From IMG/VR virus record IMGVR_UViG_3300009103_000050, positions 1 through 47,142 of that record: a DNA stretch of 47,142 bases; one strand, written 5' to 3'. The position numbers were made by a program, and so were the translations under genes. The number at the start of each line of letters is the position of its first letter. The stretch's first letter is position 1. Below, one piece after another: positions 1-8,171 of this stretch. Origin of the DNA: a virus. The notes under the pieces are model-generated. The model was not told the origin of the DNA. It saw only the letters and a list, made by a program, of their open reading frames with translations, and did no database searches.

Positions 1-119
1 CCAATCGTCGAAGTTCTTGAAAGGTCAATAGAGAAAAAGACCAAAGAAAAATCAAACGGTGAGACAAAGAAAAATGGGAGCGATAGCAGGTCGGCAGCTA
101 GCATTATGAAGAATTTCAT
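1..119. repeat. Left copy of 119-bp terminal overlap
   Basis: Bases 1-119 are identical to bases 47024-47142. The RecT-like reading frame continues across the join (residues encoded up to 47023 continue at base 1), so the contig closes into a circle of 47,023 bp. The length of exactly 119 is a typical assembler k-mer, and the repeat lies inside a gene, so I read it as an assembly overlap and not a packaging terminal repeat. Confidence 0.95.
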
Positions 120-318
120 GATGGCAACTGACACATGCAACGACAGCGAAGAGTTGGACGAAGTTCTTGATGCGTGGAAAATGTCTCTCGACGATCTTCC
201 TCGTGGCAGAGAGAACTGTATTGCATACTGGAGGGTTGCAGTTTCCGACGCTGGAGCCGGATCCGTTGACGACGAAACAAGGGCTATGGCTTCTAAGCTT
301 GACATACTGAAGCAATGA
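1..318 (+). CDS. RecT-like recombinase, 3' part
   Basis: This is the C-terminal continuation of the gene starting at 46358. The frame is open from base 1 and ends with TGA at 316-318. It encodes a charged linker followed by a short acidic segment (D-T-C-N-D-S-E-E-L-D-E and onward) that probably forms a small helical C-terminal domain; many annealing proteins have a separable C-terminal region that contacts SSB, and SSB is encoded two genes downstream. An internal ATG at 106 has no reason to be used as a start. Confidence 0.85.
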   Translation, partial: PIVEVLERSIEKKTKEKSNGETKKNGSDSRSAASIMKNFMMATDTCNDSEELDEVLDAWKMSLDDLPRGRENCIAYWRVAVSDAGAGSVDDETRAMASKLDILKQ

Positions 319-336
319 AAGAGCGAGGTGATAGAA

Positions 337-639
337 GTGCAAGAAAATGAAAGCTACAAAACAGAGAGCGACAAGGCCGGTGACTTCATTGAGGGCTGGC
401 GATTCGTTGAGTCGATGCGTGGTCTTTATGTGCTGGGAAAGGCTCTTGGCATCGCAATAGAAAAGATCGAATCGCTACCCTTTGAGTTACAAGACAGAGA
501 AGACCTTGATGACATGAGGTTCATAAGAAGAAATGTTTGCGGTTCGTTCACCGACGTTACCCACGTCGAGTTCGGATACGTTGAAAAACTAAACAAGAAA
601 ATCGAAGCTTTGAAAAAGCAGAAAGAAGGAGATAGCTAA
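337..639 (+). CDS. Hypothetical protein between RecT and SSB
   Basis: About 100 residues, not recognised. It is helical and charged, with a C-terminal Lys-rich stretch (K-L-N-K-K-I-E-A-L-K-K-Q-K). I place the start at GTG 337 because GAGGTGAT, an eight-base match to the anti-Shine-Dalgarno, lies 6 bp upstream; GTG 328 is an in-frame alternative with a poorer site. The stop TAA overlaps the SSB start (TAATG), so it is translationally coupled to SSB. The position suggests a recombination or replication accessory role, which is inference from context only. Confidence 0.7.
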   Translation: MQENESYKTESDKAGDFIEGWRFVESMRGLYVLGKALGIAIEKIESLPFELQDREDLDDMRFIRRNVCGSFTDVTHVEFGYVEKLNKKIEALKKQKEGDS

Positions 640-1037
640 TGCCAAACTTGATCGAAGTCAGCCTCATGGGCCACCTCGGAAAAGACCCAGAAACCAGGAC
701 GTCAGAGAGGGGGACGACATACACAACCTTTTCGATGGCTGCGAACTACAAGAACCAGGGGGAAGATATAACGACGTGGTTCAACGTCACCTGTTTTGGC
801 CACTCGTCTAATTTTGTGAACAACTATCTCAAAAAAGGGTCGGCGGTTTATGTTTCAGGTGAGTTGCAGCCGCGAACCTACTCGAAAAAAGATGGAACAA
901 ACGGCACCAGTCTCGACGTCAAAGCGATGATTGTGAAAGGTGTTGGCGGGGGGGGGCAAGATAGCCGGTCGAGGTCAAATGGTGATTCAAGAGCGAATCA
1001 GCAAGAAAAAAAGATGGTAGACGACCTCCCCTTCTAG
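639..1037 (+). CDS. ssb: Single-stranded DNA-binding protein
   Basis: 132 residues with the OB-fold SSB signature: an early G-H-L-G-K-D-P-E-T-R segment, T-W-F-N-V-T-C-F-G near residue 46, and V-Y-V-S-G-E-L-Q-P-R-T-Y near residue 70. After the OB fold there is a Gly/Ser/Asn linker ending in the acidic tip D-D-L-P-F, the element by which bacterial SSBs recruit partner proteins. It coats single strands during replication and RecT recombination. It sits in the rightward replication block, overlapping the preceding gene by one base. Length is slightly short compared with cellular SSB because of a short linker, as is common in phages. Confidence 0.97.
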   Translation: MPNLIEVSLMGHLGKDPETRTSERGTTYTTFSMAANYKNQGEDITTWFNVTCFGHSSNFVNNYLKKGSAVYVSGELQPRTYSKKDGTNGTSLDVKAMIVKGVGGGGQDSRSRSNGDSRANQQEKKMVDDLPF

Positions 1038-1094
1038 TGATAAATTTTCCCCGATCTTCTCTCATTCGGCCTGTTCAACCGTTTGAGGGTTGCC

Positions 1095-1136
1095 GGTCGG
1101 TGGCTTGGGAGTTTTCCGTCTTCCAGGTCACCGACC
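1095..1136 (+). promoter_or_regulatory. Long RNA stem-loop before the replication gene
   Basis: Bases 1095-1111 and 1120-1136 form a 17-bp stem (three of the pairs are G:U) with an 8-base loop TTTTCCGT. The stem is seen directly. It lies in the 116-bp gap between ssb and the winged-helix gene and is followed by AACTTTAAAAGTTT rather than a T-run, so it is not a standard intrinsic terminator for this strand. The next ATG (1154) lacks a clear Shine-Dalgarno, so the stem may control translation, act as an RNase site or be a structured origin element. Confidence 0.6.
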
Positions 1137-1153
1137 AACTTTAAAAGTTTGAT

Positions 1154-1921
1154 ATGAATTACCTTTGCTTCAGATCGGAAGTGGCAAGGATGACCGGAGA
1201 CGTGAACTCTGCGATCATATTTGCATTTCTGGAAAAGAAAAAAGAGAAAAGCGGTAGGCCGTTTCACGTCACGTCGGCGGAGATTGAGCGCGAAACAACT
1301 CTTTCCCACCGCCAACAAAAGCTCGCAAGAAGAAAGCTTCTGTCTGCCGGTTTGATATGCGAAAGGCTGGAAGGGATGCCCGCTAAAATTTATTTTGAAG
1401 TCATACCGAAAAGAGAGAAGACCGCTAAGCCCAAAAAGAAAACATCAGGCACGGAGGCCGAGGTTGACGCCGTCACCCCAAAACAAATCATCGATGGAGT
1501 GTTTGATGAAAGAAGCAAAAAAGAAAACTCTGAAGACCTTGGACTGGTCAGGGCAATGGCAATCGAATGGTCGAGGGTATGGGGAAAAAGAAATCTCAGA
1601 TCACCAGTGAGCGACGAAAGAAAAAAAGCTTGGAAGAAAGCAATAGGCGAAGGTCGCACGCCATCCGACTTCATAAAGGCCATCTACGGAATGAAGTTAG
1701 ATCCATGGCCCGAGAGGAAAGACCGAAACGGGTGGGTATATGTTGTTCGGCACATCGAAAGATGGATCGATCTTTTCGATGAGCATGGACTGTCGACGTC
1801 GCTTGAGACAAAAATTATAAAGGGCGTGCTTGTGCCGAAGTCATACATGTGGACCCAGGAAGACGAACACCTCTTGCAAATGGGCAAGCGCTTCGATGTG
1901 GAGACAGAAAAATGGATATGA
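1154..1921 (+). CDS. Winged-helix replication protein (DnaD/phage replication protein type)
   Basis: 255 residues. The first 80 look like the N-terminal winged helix of phage replication-initiation proteins: N-Y start, an A-I-I-F-A-F-L-E-K helix, a wing with S-A-E-I-E-R-E-T-T-L-S, then A-R-R-K-L-L-S-A-G-L-I, and G-M-P-A-K-I-Y-F-E-V. A basic linker follows, then a C-terminal helical region with tryptophans. It immediately precedes and overlaps the DnaB gene, as expected for a protein that loads the helicase at the origin. ATG 1154 has no evident Shine-Dalgarno and follows the stem-loop at 1095-1136; ATG 1190 is possible but would cut the conserved start of the domain. Confidence 0.75.
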   Translation: MNYLCFRSEVARMTGDVNSAIIFAFLEKKKEKSGRPFHVTSAEIERETTLSHRQQKLARRKLLSAGLICERLEGMPAKIYFEVIPKREKTAKPKKKTSGTEAEVDAVTPKQIIDGVFDERSKKENSEDLGLVRAMAIEWSRVWGKRNLRSPVSDERKKAWKKAIGEGRTPSDFIKAIYGMKLDPWPERKDRNGWVYVVRHIERWIDLFDEHGLSTSLETKIIKGVLVPKSYMWTQEDEHLLQMGKRFDVETEKWI

Positions 1922-3348
1922 AACCCAGCACGGAAACCGCCACCGAACCTGTCTTCACACTTGGCGATCTGTTGAGCGAGACAGAGACAGCGAGAAGGGG
2001 TGAGAGGGAAAAAATAATTATAGAGACTGAAGACCTCAAGAGACCGTCATTTTCTCTCGACGCCGAGCGCGGACTAATCTCCGCTGCGCTTTATGACGGC
2101 GAGGCCGTTTTGGATAAGGCTGAAGATGCCGGGTTGAAGGCTGAGGATTTCTACCTCGTTGAGTGCGCCACAATATGGTCAGCGATGCTTTCCCTTTCAA
2201 GGAAAAAACGTGCAATCGATTCAGTCACAGTTGTCGAGGAGTTAAACCGAAAAGCAAAACTTCGCAGCGTCGGCGGTGCGGTTGCCGTATCAAAGCTTTC
2301 CGGCTCGGTTGTTAGCTCGGCAATGGCAAAAGCATATTCTGAGATAATCATTGAGCAGTCGAGAATCAGATCACTACAAAGAACAATCGCTACAGCTAAA
2401 TTTGAAATAGAAAACGGAACAGCAACATCGACGGAGATCATAAACCAAACGAGAATGGAAATGTCCAACCTTGAAGTCAGGGGTGGATCGATTGAGTTCA
2501 ACATTTCCGACGTCACAAAAAGCGTACTAGATTCAATGCCAGCCTTCGGCGGCACTCGTGACGTTGTAAAGACGGGCTTCTTGGATCTTGATAATCTCAT
2601 TGGCGGATTTGGAGGTGGTGATCTCATCGTTGTGGCCGGTCGTCCAAGCATGGGAAAAACCTGTTGGGGGCTAGACGTCGCAAGGCATGTTGCCCTCGGT
2701 GAAAAGAAACCCGTTTTGATATTTTCCCTTGAGATGACCGACAACCAATTGGTTGAGAGGCTGATCGGCGCGCAAGCCAACGTCGAAACAAAAAAGAAAA
2801 CATTCAACGCGGTTGAAAATAGAGACGTCGTTGAGGCCGCTGGAACCATCAGCGAAGCGCCAATCATTATAGACGACACCGCTGGTCTCAGTGTTGGGAA
2901 CATTAGAGCGAGGGCAAGGAAAGCCCACGCAAAGCATGGCCTTGGTTTGGTCGTCATTGATTACATGCAACTTCTCACCAGCGAGAGAAACCTCGACAGC
3001 AGAACGGGGGAGATGTCGGAGACAAGCAACTCATTGAAGAGGCTGGCTCGCGAACTGAGATGCCCCGTCGTGGCTATGTCACAGTTGAACCGGGGGCCAG
3101 AGTCGCGATTGAATAAGCGACCGCTCATGAGCGATCTCAGGGAGTCAGGAGCCATAGAGCAAGACGCTGATATGGTCGCGCTCTTGTACCGGGAAGAATA
3201 TTACGGTGGTGAAAAGACACCCGATGAGTCGAAGGGCATCGCAGAGCTTATCATCTCCAAGAACAGAAACGGGCCAACCGGCGTCGTAAAACTTCATTTT
3301 GCGTCGAGCATCCCAAAGTTTTCAAATCACACACAAAGGGCAATGTGA
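1912..3348 (+). CDS. dnaB: Replicative DNA helicase, DnaB family
   Basis: 478 residues. The N-terminal DnaB domain (about residues 48-150) begins S-L-D-A-E-R-G-L-I-S-A-A-L, and the RecA-like helicase domain carries Walker A G-R-P-S-M-G-K-T at about 243-250, F-S-L-E-M (motif H1a), Walker B V-I-D-Y-M-Q-L at about 348-354, and S-D-L-R-E-S-G-A-I-E-Q-D-A-D-M near residue 405 (motif H4 with its arginine). It unwinds the fork during phage replication. ATG 1912 is chosen for the GGAG 8 bp upstream; it overlaps the preceding gene end. It works with SSB and the winged-helix protein encoded just upstream. Confidence 0.97.
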   Translation: MDMKPSTETATEPVFTLGDLLSETETARRGEREKIIIETEDLKRPSFSLDAERGLISAALYDGEAVLDKAEDAGLKAEDFYLVECATIWSAMLSLSRKKRAIDSVTVVEELNRKAKLRSVGGAVAVSKLSGSVVSSAMAKAYSEIIIEQSRIRSLQRTIATAKFEIENGTATSTEIINQTRMEMSNLEVRGGSIEFNISDVTKSVLDSMPAFGGTRDVVKTGFLDLDNLIGGFGGGDLIVVAGRPSMGKTCWGLDVARHVALGEKKPVLIFSLEMTDNQLVERLIGAQANVETKKKTFNAVENRDVVEAAGTISEAPIIIDDTAGLSVGNIRARARKAHAKHGLGLVVIDYMQLLTSERNLDSRTGEMSETSNSLKRLARELRCPVVAMSQLNRGPESRLNKRPLMSDLRESGAIEQDADMVALLYREEYYGGEKTPDESKGIAELIISKNRNGPTGVVKLHFASSIPKFSNHTQRAM

Positions 3349-3557
3349 TGGCAAAGAAATGGCAGAACGATCCAGAGTACGTTAAATGGCTGTCGTCAAT
3401 GAATTATATCGACGAAGAAAATTCGGCGTGCATGAGCGAAGGAATTTATATCTACATGTGGGAGGCGTGGTTAGCATCCCGTCGAGAAAAAAAACAAACG
3501 GAGGTTAAAGACAATGGAACAAGGAGAACTATTCGAAGAAAAAAGAAGAGCAGGTAA
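3348..3557 (+). CDS. Small hypothetical protein
   Basis: 69 residues, not recognised. The start ATG overlaps the dnaB stop (TGATG), which indicates coupling. The N-terminal half is aromatic (W-Q-N-D-P-E-Y-V-K-W-L and Y-I-Y-M-W-E-A-W-L), and the last 20 residues are very basic. The 3' end overlaps the next gene by 44 bp in another frame, so the basic tail may be partly a by-product of the overlapping frame. Confidence 0.6.
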   Translation: MAKKWQNDPEYVKWLSSMNYIDEENSACMSEGIYIYMWEAWLASRREKKQTEVKDNGTRRTIRRKKKSR

Positions 3558-3846
3558 GCCAACAATCGAAGAAAGATTTGTAAGTTTTGACGCTGCGAAT
3601 CCGCATATCTACAACGGACTAAAAAGGATAGCGCTCAACCTCAGAAGGGAAGGCCGGAAACAGTACGGGGTGAAGGCTCTTTTCGAGAGACTAAGGTGGG
3701 ATGGCTCGGTGACAACGGAAACCGGAGAGGATTACAAGCTGAGCAACGACTTCACAGCCCTTTATGCTCGCAAGTTGATGAGGGAGTGCCAAGAGCTTCG
3801 TGGGTTCTTCGCCATACGCCCAAGGCGAGAGGGTAGAAGATATTAA
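3514..3846 (+). CDS. Conserved phage protein of unknown function
   Basis: 110 residues with a pattern I recognise from many phages but with no known role: E-E-R-F, F-D-A-A-N-P-H-I-Y-N-G-L near residue 27, then L-F-E-R-L-R-W-D, Y-K-L-S-N-D-F-T-A-L-Y-A-R near residue 75 and a final F-F-A-I-R-P. It probably folds as a compact helical domain. A GGAGGT site 8 bp upstream of ATG 3514 supports the start. It lies between dnaB and rusA in the replication block. Confidence 0.8.
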   Translation: MEQGELFEEKRRAGKPTIEERFVSFDAANPHIYNGLKRIALNLRREGRKQYGVKALFERLRWDGSVTTETGEDYKLSNDFTALYARKLMRECQELRGFFAIRPRREGRRY

Positions 3847-3885
3847 ATTTCTTTATTGACAACGAGCAACGTGCTATCAAATGGC

Positions 3886-4299
3886 ATGGAAATGCTAACG
3901 CTGAAATTTGATGGCAATCCGATACCCCTTGAGCGGCCACGCTTCGGGGGGCGCGGCAAGATTTATACGCCATCAAAGAGCCAGAGAGAAAAAAGAAGAA
4001 TGTCCATGGCTGCGATTCAGCAAATGAGAGGCAAGCCCCTCATGTCCTCCCCGTTAGAGGTTGAGATCCACTTTAGAATGAAGATGCCAAAGAAACCGAA
4101 GCGGCACCAAGAGGAGGGTTGCCCCCACTACTATAGACCAGATCTTTCGAACCTTGTGAAACTGGTCGAAGATGCGCTAAATGAAACAGTGTGGACGGAT
4201 GACGCCGTCATATCTAAAATAATCGCCGTCAAATCGTACTCCGAAAATCCGTGCACCCTCGTCAAGGTAAAAGAAATAAATGTTAATGGGAAACAATAG
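3886..4299 (+). CDS. rusA: RusA-type Holliday-junction resolvase
   Basis: About 137 residues. It matches RusA: an N-terminal beta strand with P-I-P-L-E-R-P-R, then R-P-D-L-S-N-L-V-K-L-V-E-D-A-L-N and W-T-D-D-A-V-I. The Asp residues at about 86, 96 and 105-106 are the metal-binding positions of the family. RusA dimers cut four-way junctions, needed after RecT recombination or to resolve branches before packaging. In-frame starts exist at GTG 3871, ATG 3886 and ATG 3892, none with a strong Shine-Dalgarno; the family usually begins just before the first strand, so ATG 3886 or 3892 is preferred. Confidence 0.92.
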   Translation: MEMLTLKFDGNPIPLERPRFGGRGKIYTPSKSQREKRRMSMAAIQQMRGKPLMSSPLEVEIHFRMKMPKKPKRHQEEGCPHYYRPDLSNLVKLVEDALNETVWTDDAVISKIIAVKSYSENPCTLVKVKEINVNGKQ

Positions 4300-4543
4300 T
4301 GACGACACAAGAGAAAGAAACAGGTGCAAGGAGTGCAACGCCTTGAGCAATTACTTGCTGTGTAGAAAATGCAAAGAGAGCTGGAGAAGAAAGGTTTTAT
4401 CTCTTCACGGTGAAGGTGTAAGCCCACTGTCAATATCTGTGCGGATAAACAAACCATGGATTCTCGTCGTGAAATACCTCATCGAAGAAGGTCTCGCTGA
4501 CGAGAGCGAATGGAATATCACCTCGAAAAAGAAAAAGAATTAA
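4280..4543 (+). CDS. Small zinc-ribbon protein
   Basis: 87 residues. An N-terminal C-x2-C-x9-C-x2-C motif (C-K-E-C and C-R-K-C) is seen and suggests a zinc ribbon; the C-terminal part (G-V-S-P-L-S-I-S-V-R-I-N-K-P-W-I-L-V-V) resembles a helix-turn-helix, so it may bind nucleic acid. It overlaps the end of rusA. Its stop codon TAA at 4541-4543 overlaps the stop of the convergent amidase gene, so this is the last gene of the rightward block. Function unknown; a small regulator is the best guess. Confidence 0.7.
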   Translation: MLMGNNSDDTRERNRCKECNALSNYLLCRKCKESWRRKVLSLHGEGVSPLSISVRINKPWILVVKYLIEEGLADESEWNITSKKKKN

Positions 4544-5151
4544 TTTCTGTCGACGGAGTCGAGCGCCATTATGTCGGCGGCGACAAAAGCCCAGTTTCTT
4601 ATTTCATCAATGGGCAAATAAATACCGGGGCAGTTTTTCTTTTCTTTTCCCTGGATAATCCTAACTTCGTCGTGCGTCAGTATCGGATCGCTTTCTTCCA
4701 GGTTTCTTTTGTATTTTCTCAGTAGGTTTCTTGCCAGCTTCTTGCACCCGAGGATCTGTGGGGCTGTCGGCGCATGGCGGCGAAAGTCTCCAACAACGCC
4801 GACGCCAATTGAGTTGTTGTTATACCCGGCGCAATGAGCACCGCGGGCTTCATCGTCAAGCATTTTGTATATCTTCCCGTCCTTCCCGACGAGAAAATTG
4901 TACGGAACAAAGGCTTTTTCTTTCGCCCATTGTGGAACCCCCGCACTTCTCCAATCCCTTATCGCTGTCAATCTCTTTTCGTACCCAGAAACGACGACAG
5001 TTGCCACCCCTTCTGGATCGTTCAAAAAGAAATCACAAATGCCCTTGACGCCGGAACCAACGGTGATGCGATGAAAAACGATCCATCCGGTTGATCTTCT
5101 CTTCGGCCTTTTCGTTGGCGTCTTCTGGTATTTGTAAAGCGGATAATTCAT
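4540..5151 (-). CDS. N-acetylmuramoyl-L-alanine amidase (Amidase_2/PGRP fold), endolysin
   Basis: 203 residues. The fold is recognisable from I-V-F-H-R-I at about 24-29, V-P-Y-N-F-L-V-G at 82-89, H-C-A-G-Y-N-N-N-S-I-G-V at 106-117 and K-N-C-P-G at 172-176. Putative zinc ligands are H27, H160 and C174, with K172 in the place of the catalytic lysine of T7 lysozyme. It cleaves the link between the glycan strand and the stem peptide. There is no signal peptide, so it relies on the holin encoded just upstream. It is the last gene of the leftward late block. No separate cell-wall binding domain is visible. Confidence 0.9.
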   Translation of the reverse strand: MNYPLYKYQKTPTKRPKRRSTGWIVFHRITVGSGVKGICDFFLNDPEGVATVVVSGYEKRLTAIRDWRSAGVPQWAKEKAFVPYNFLVGKDGKIYKMLDDEARGAHCAGYNNNSIGVGVVGDFRRHAPTAPQILGCKKLARNLLRKYKRNLEESDPILTHDEVRIIQGKEKKNCPGIYLPIDEIRNWAFVAADIMALDSVDRN

Positions 5152-5162
5152 GACGGGGTCAA

Positions 5163-5552
5163 TTACTTTTTTTTCGTTGACACCATACCGGCACCAGATA
5201 GGGACAGGCTGCCTGGGTAGATACCATTCAATTTCTTTTCATGCATTTCATCAAACCAAGTTTTAGCGATTGCAACCTCTTTGTCCGTTGGGGATCTGCC
5301 GAGGCTCCTCGCCAGGCCATCAAGACCTTCAGCTAGCTTGTCGTCTATGGTGTTCTCTGTTTTCCTCGATAGCTTTTCAACTCCCCAGTAGGAAGCTTCA
5401 ACGGCCGCACGGAGAATCTTTCTTTGGTCGTTGTCCAGCTTTGTCTTTGCGAGCTTGACGATGAGCGGGACGAGAACAGCTATCACCAAGGGAAGCAATA
5501 TGTTCACAAGTGTTTCGATGAGGGGTAAAAGCTTTATGATTGTTTCAGTCAT
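5163..5552 (-). CDS. Putative holin (LLH-like, one membrane segment)
   Basis: 129 residues. One strong hydrophobic segment lies at about residues 5-33 (L-L-P-L-I-E-T-L-V-N-I-L-L-P-L-V-I-A-V-L and onward), followed by a basic K-L-A-K-T-K and an amphipathic helix with A-V-E-A-S-Y-W-G-V-E-K. This layout matches LLH-type phage holins, which form pores that free the endolysin. It is placed directly before the amidase and overlaps the upstream gene by 4 bp. The role is inferred from topology and position; no experiment-like evidence is visible. Confidence 0.75.
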   Translation of the reverse strand: MTETIIKLLPLIETLVNILLPLVIAVLVPLIVKLAKTKLDNDQRKILRAAVEASYWGVEKLSRKTENTIDDKLAEGLDGLARSLGRSPTDKEVAIAKTWFDEMHEKKLNGIYPGSLSLSGAGMVSTKKK

Positions 5553-5878
5553 TCGTCTATCCTTCTGTTTGTTTGTGAGACTTCTTGGTGGAGTCTCGTC
5601 GTCAAATCTTTGATGGCGTCTCGCATGTCGTCGAACTTTTCTTGTAGGTTTTCTTTCAGATCCTTCTCAAACCTATCGAACCTGTCGACGATTGAATCTA
5701 CCCTCTCAACCGTTGCCCTTGTGGTTTTCACGTCTTGGATTTGTGTCACGACATACTCCCTAAGTTCTTTGATTAGGATCGAATTGTTTTCGGACCTCGC
5801 TCGGAGCATTCCGAAAACGATGCCAACACCAATGAGCGTTGTCGCCCCACTAATCAAAACAGTTAACCAGGCATCCAT
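5549..5878 (-). CDS. Membrane-anchored coiled-coil protein, lysis cassette
   Basis: 109 residues. One membrane segment at about residues 4-24 (L-T-V-L-I-S-G-A-T-T-L-I-G-V-G-I-V-F-G) is followed by about 80 residues of heptad-like coiled coil (V-D-R-F-D-R-F-E-K-D-L-K-E-N-L and onward). The layout resembles XhlA-type holin partners, but there it usually has the membrane segment at the C-terminus, so it could also be an anti-holin or an inner-membrane spanin-like protein. It sits between the tail spike and the holin and overlaps the holin by 4 bp. Confidence 0.65.
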   Translation of the reverse strand: MDAWLTVLISGATTLIGVGIVFGMLRARSENNSILIKELREYVVTQIQDVKTTRATVERVDSIVDRFDRFEKDLKENLQEKFDDMRDAIKDLTTRLHQEVSQTNRRIDE

Positions 5879-5918
5879 TTTTCAATCTCCATTCTTCACC
5901 CCCCACGGGTAAGCAGAT

Positions 5919-8171
5919 CTAACCCTGCCACTCGTATGCCACCATCTGACAAAATGAACCCTCGACGTTCCCAGAAAATGTGTCTGCCCCTGACGGGCCA
6001 TTTCTTCTAAACGAAAAAACCATGTAGCTTTCTCCGGCAACAGCCTCGGAAATATCAATTTCAAAATCAGTGTATACAAGCTGGTCAGTTACCCCTGGAC
6101 CCGCCACCGTTTTAATCTCTTGCGATGCGACTATTGAACCATTCAGCACCGTGCCTTCATTGAAAAACACGTAGTCAAGTTGAAACTCCACATCGCCAGT
6201 ATCAGTGTTCGACGGAACCCACCCCCACCGAAACGTAGCAGGAAGCGACGTGTCGATCTCCTCGGAGATTTGAACGACCTCGCCGAACCCGTCTGTTGCT
6301 GACGATTCAAATTTGTTTTGCTTTTGATCGAGGGTTATCACCGTTGAGTAGGCAATATCCTGATTCTTTCCGACTGCTCCGTTTAGAGAGTCGGCCATTC
6401 TGTGATGAACGAGCTGCCTTCTTTTTCTTCTGGAGTTGCCAAAGAACTCCAAAAATCCATCCTCGTTTAGACGGGTGGTGGATGGGTGGATCTTTGCCTG
6501 TTCGTAAACCGGGGCAATGGTGGCCACGGTATCAATGCGAAGTCGAAACCAATACAGATTAAAAGTTGCAATGGTTTTCCTCGCCCACGCCGTGGCGTTG
6601 ACAATGCCAAGGCGAACCTGCCTGCTTCCCGTCGTCGTAGAAATCGCTGGACCATCAACATCATAAAGAGGAGTTGCCGAGGTATCCATTGCTCCAACCT
6701 TTACCCATGCGGCACCGTCCCATACTTCCGCAACTATGGTACCTCCCACTCTTGCTGTCGTCACGGCAAGCTCAACCCCATACGTTTTCAATGTGCCAGT
6801 AGCGTCTTGCAGCGACGATCCAAAGTATATCGCATGCCCAGCCGAAACACCTTGATAGGTAAAAGTGCTTGAGTCTTTACTTTGTGCCGCAGCTGAAACG
6901 TCGGTGAGTGTTCCTCCGTCCGTCGTCGGAGAAGTCGCAGCATCCGAAGTGATTACCTTCATTCCACGAGCACTTGGGCACCCCGCACCGAGGTCAGTTC
7001 TAAATCCTTTTTCATGATGACCGACGGTAAGATCTGTAAAGCATCGCCACGAAGATCCATCAATGGAAGACTTTTGATCTTGAAATGTCCAGTTGTGATC
7101 CGATGAAAGCCAGGTCGCCGGTATCGAAAGCTTGCTTTCTTCAAGTTCGCATCCGAGAAGATTCAAGGTGCCGCTTGCCCCCGTCAAGCCTGGATCTACC
7201 AACACATCAAAAGTAGATATAGAATCAAAGCGAACAGATTGCCATTGGCAGTTTGCACTGTTTGACGTCACATGCAGACCTACCGAACAGTTAAACAACG
7301 CCGACGAGCGCATCACTATGGTCGCATCTGCACACTCAATGGCGTCGGTCAGAGTCGGGTTTCCACAATTGATGTCATTAAGCTGAAGCCGAGCGCCACC
7401 CGCTGCCTTGATTCCGTTGTTGAGTGTTCCGCCCCCTGGAATATGCAAACCAGTAAGAGCAAGAATGCCGGTCGCGTTTGCGTCAACGAGGCTGTCAAAC
7501 GTTCCGCCGATATACCGAAACTCGGTAACGATAATCTTTGACGCCGATGAAAAATCAAGGCCAACACTGGTGGCGTCGGTTCCTGTCACCATTAGGTTGT
7601 AGGCATAGGCAAGGCTGCCACCAGCAAAACGAAAACCTGACGAGCCAGAAGGTGCGGTTGCTCCGATGCTGTGGACGTATGCACCGCCGCCGATGTCAAC
7701 CGATGGCGTTGCACCGCCGCCGCCAGTTACGGTAACCCGTTCTGGTCCACCGTCGCCAATCAACGAAACGCCAGAAGGCACGGTTATTGATTCAGCATAT
7801 GAACCAGGACGAACAAAGACTGAATCCCCCGAGACAGCCGCCGACAAAGCAGCACCGATAGTGAGAAACGGAAGATCAAATCTTCCACTTGTCCCGGTTC
7901 CGTCGTCACCGTTTGCCGAGTCAACCCAGATCTCATTGCCGGTGAGAATGCTACCGCCGCCGCCACCCCCACCAGCGGTTGCCGTCCATGTCGGAGTCGT
8001 TGCAGTGAGGACGTATTCCTGCATGGTATCAGACTGGATCGATTTTTTATTTAGATCGTTCGCAGTGTACGGTCCAGCGTCGGCAGCCCTTGCAGCGGCA
8101 TCGGCAAAGATTCTTATGTACGGGGTGTGTACCTCGTCGCCTGTTTGGTTTGAGTGCAATCCGGTCGCCAT
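5919..8171 (-). CDS. Beta-helix tail spike / receptor-binding protein
   Basis: 750 residues. After an N-terminal part containing a run of seven glycines (about residues 68-74), a right-handed beta-helix begins with V-D-S-A-N-G-D-D-G-T-G and P-F-L-T-I-G-A-A-L, then G-D-S-V-F-V-R-P-G-S-Y-A-E-S-I-T-V and G-V-S-L-I-G-D-G, the start typical of NosD/pectate-lyase-like helices. The last 350 residues form beta-rich domains, probably for receptor contact or trimerisation. No catalytic pair can be assigned by eye, so enzyme activity is open. It is the last structural gene before lysis, the usual position of the adsorption protein. Confidence 0.75.
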   Translation of the reverse strand: MATGLHSNQTGDEVHTPYIRIFADAAARAADAGPYTANDLNKKSIQSDTMQEYVLTATTPTWTATAGGGGGGGSILTGNEIWVDSANGDDGTGTSGRFDLPFLTIGAALSAAVSGDSVFVRPGSYAESITVPSGVSLIGDGGPERVTVTGGGGATPSVDIGGGAYVHSIGATAPSGSSGFRFAGGSLAYAYNLMVTGTDATSVGLDFSSASKIIVTEFRYIGGTFDSLVDANATGILALTGLHIPGGGTLNNGIKAAGGARLQLNDINCGNPTLTDAIECADATIVMRSSALFNCSVGLHVTSNSANCQWQSVRFDSISTFDVLVDPGLTGASGTLNLLGCELEESKLSIPATWLSSDHNWTFQDQKSSIDGSSWRCFTDLTVGHHEKGFRTDLGAGCPSARGMKVITSDAATSPTTDGGTLTDVSAAAQSKDSSTFTYQGVSAGHAIYFGSSLQDATGTLKTYGVELAVTTARVGGTIVAEVWDGAAWVKVGAMDTSATPLYDVDGPAISTTTGSRQVRLGIVNATAWARKTIATFNLYWFRLRIDTVATIAPVYEQAKIHPSTTRLNEDGFLEFFGNSRRKRRQLVHHRMADSLNGAVGKNQDIAYSTVITLDQKQNKFESSATDGFGEVVQISEEIDTSLPATFRWGWVPSNTDTGDVEFQLDYVFFNEGTVLNGSIVASQEIKTVAGPGVTDQLVYTDFEIDISEAVAGESYMVFSFRRNGPSGADTFSGNVEGSFCQMVAYEWQG

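Noticed and set aside
1-119. True direct terminal repeat of the packaged genome
   Set aside because: It ends at a length typical of assembler k-mers, lies in a coding region and is far from the terminase genes; an assembly overlap explains it better.
2151-2957. 268-codon open frame on the minus strand
   Set aside because: It lies wholly within dnaB on the opposite strand, codes for a low-complexity protein and has no ribosome-binding site.
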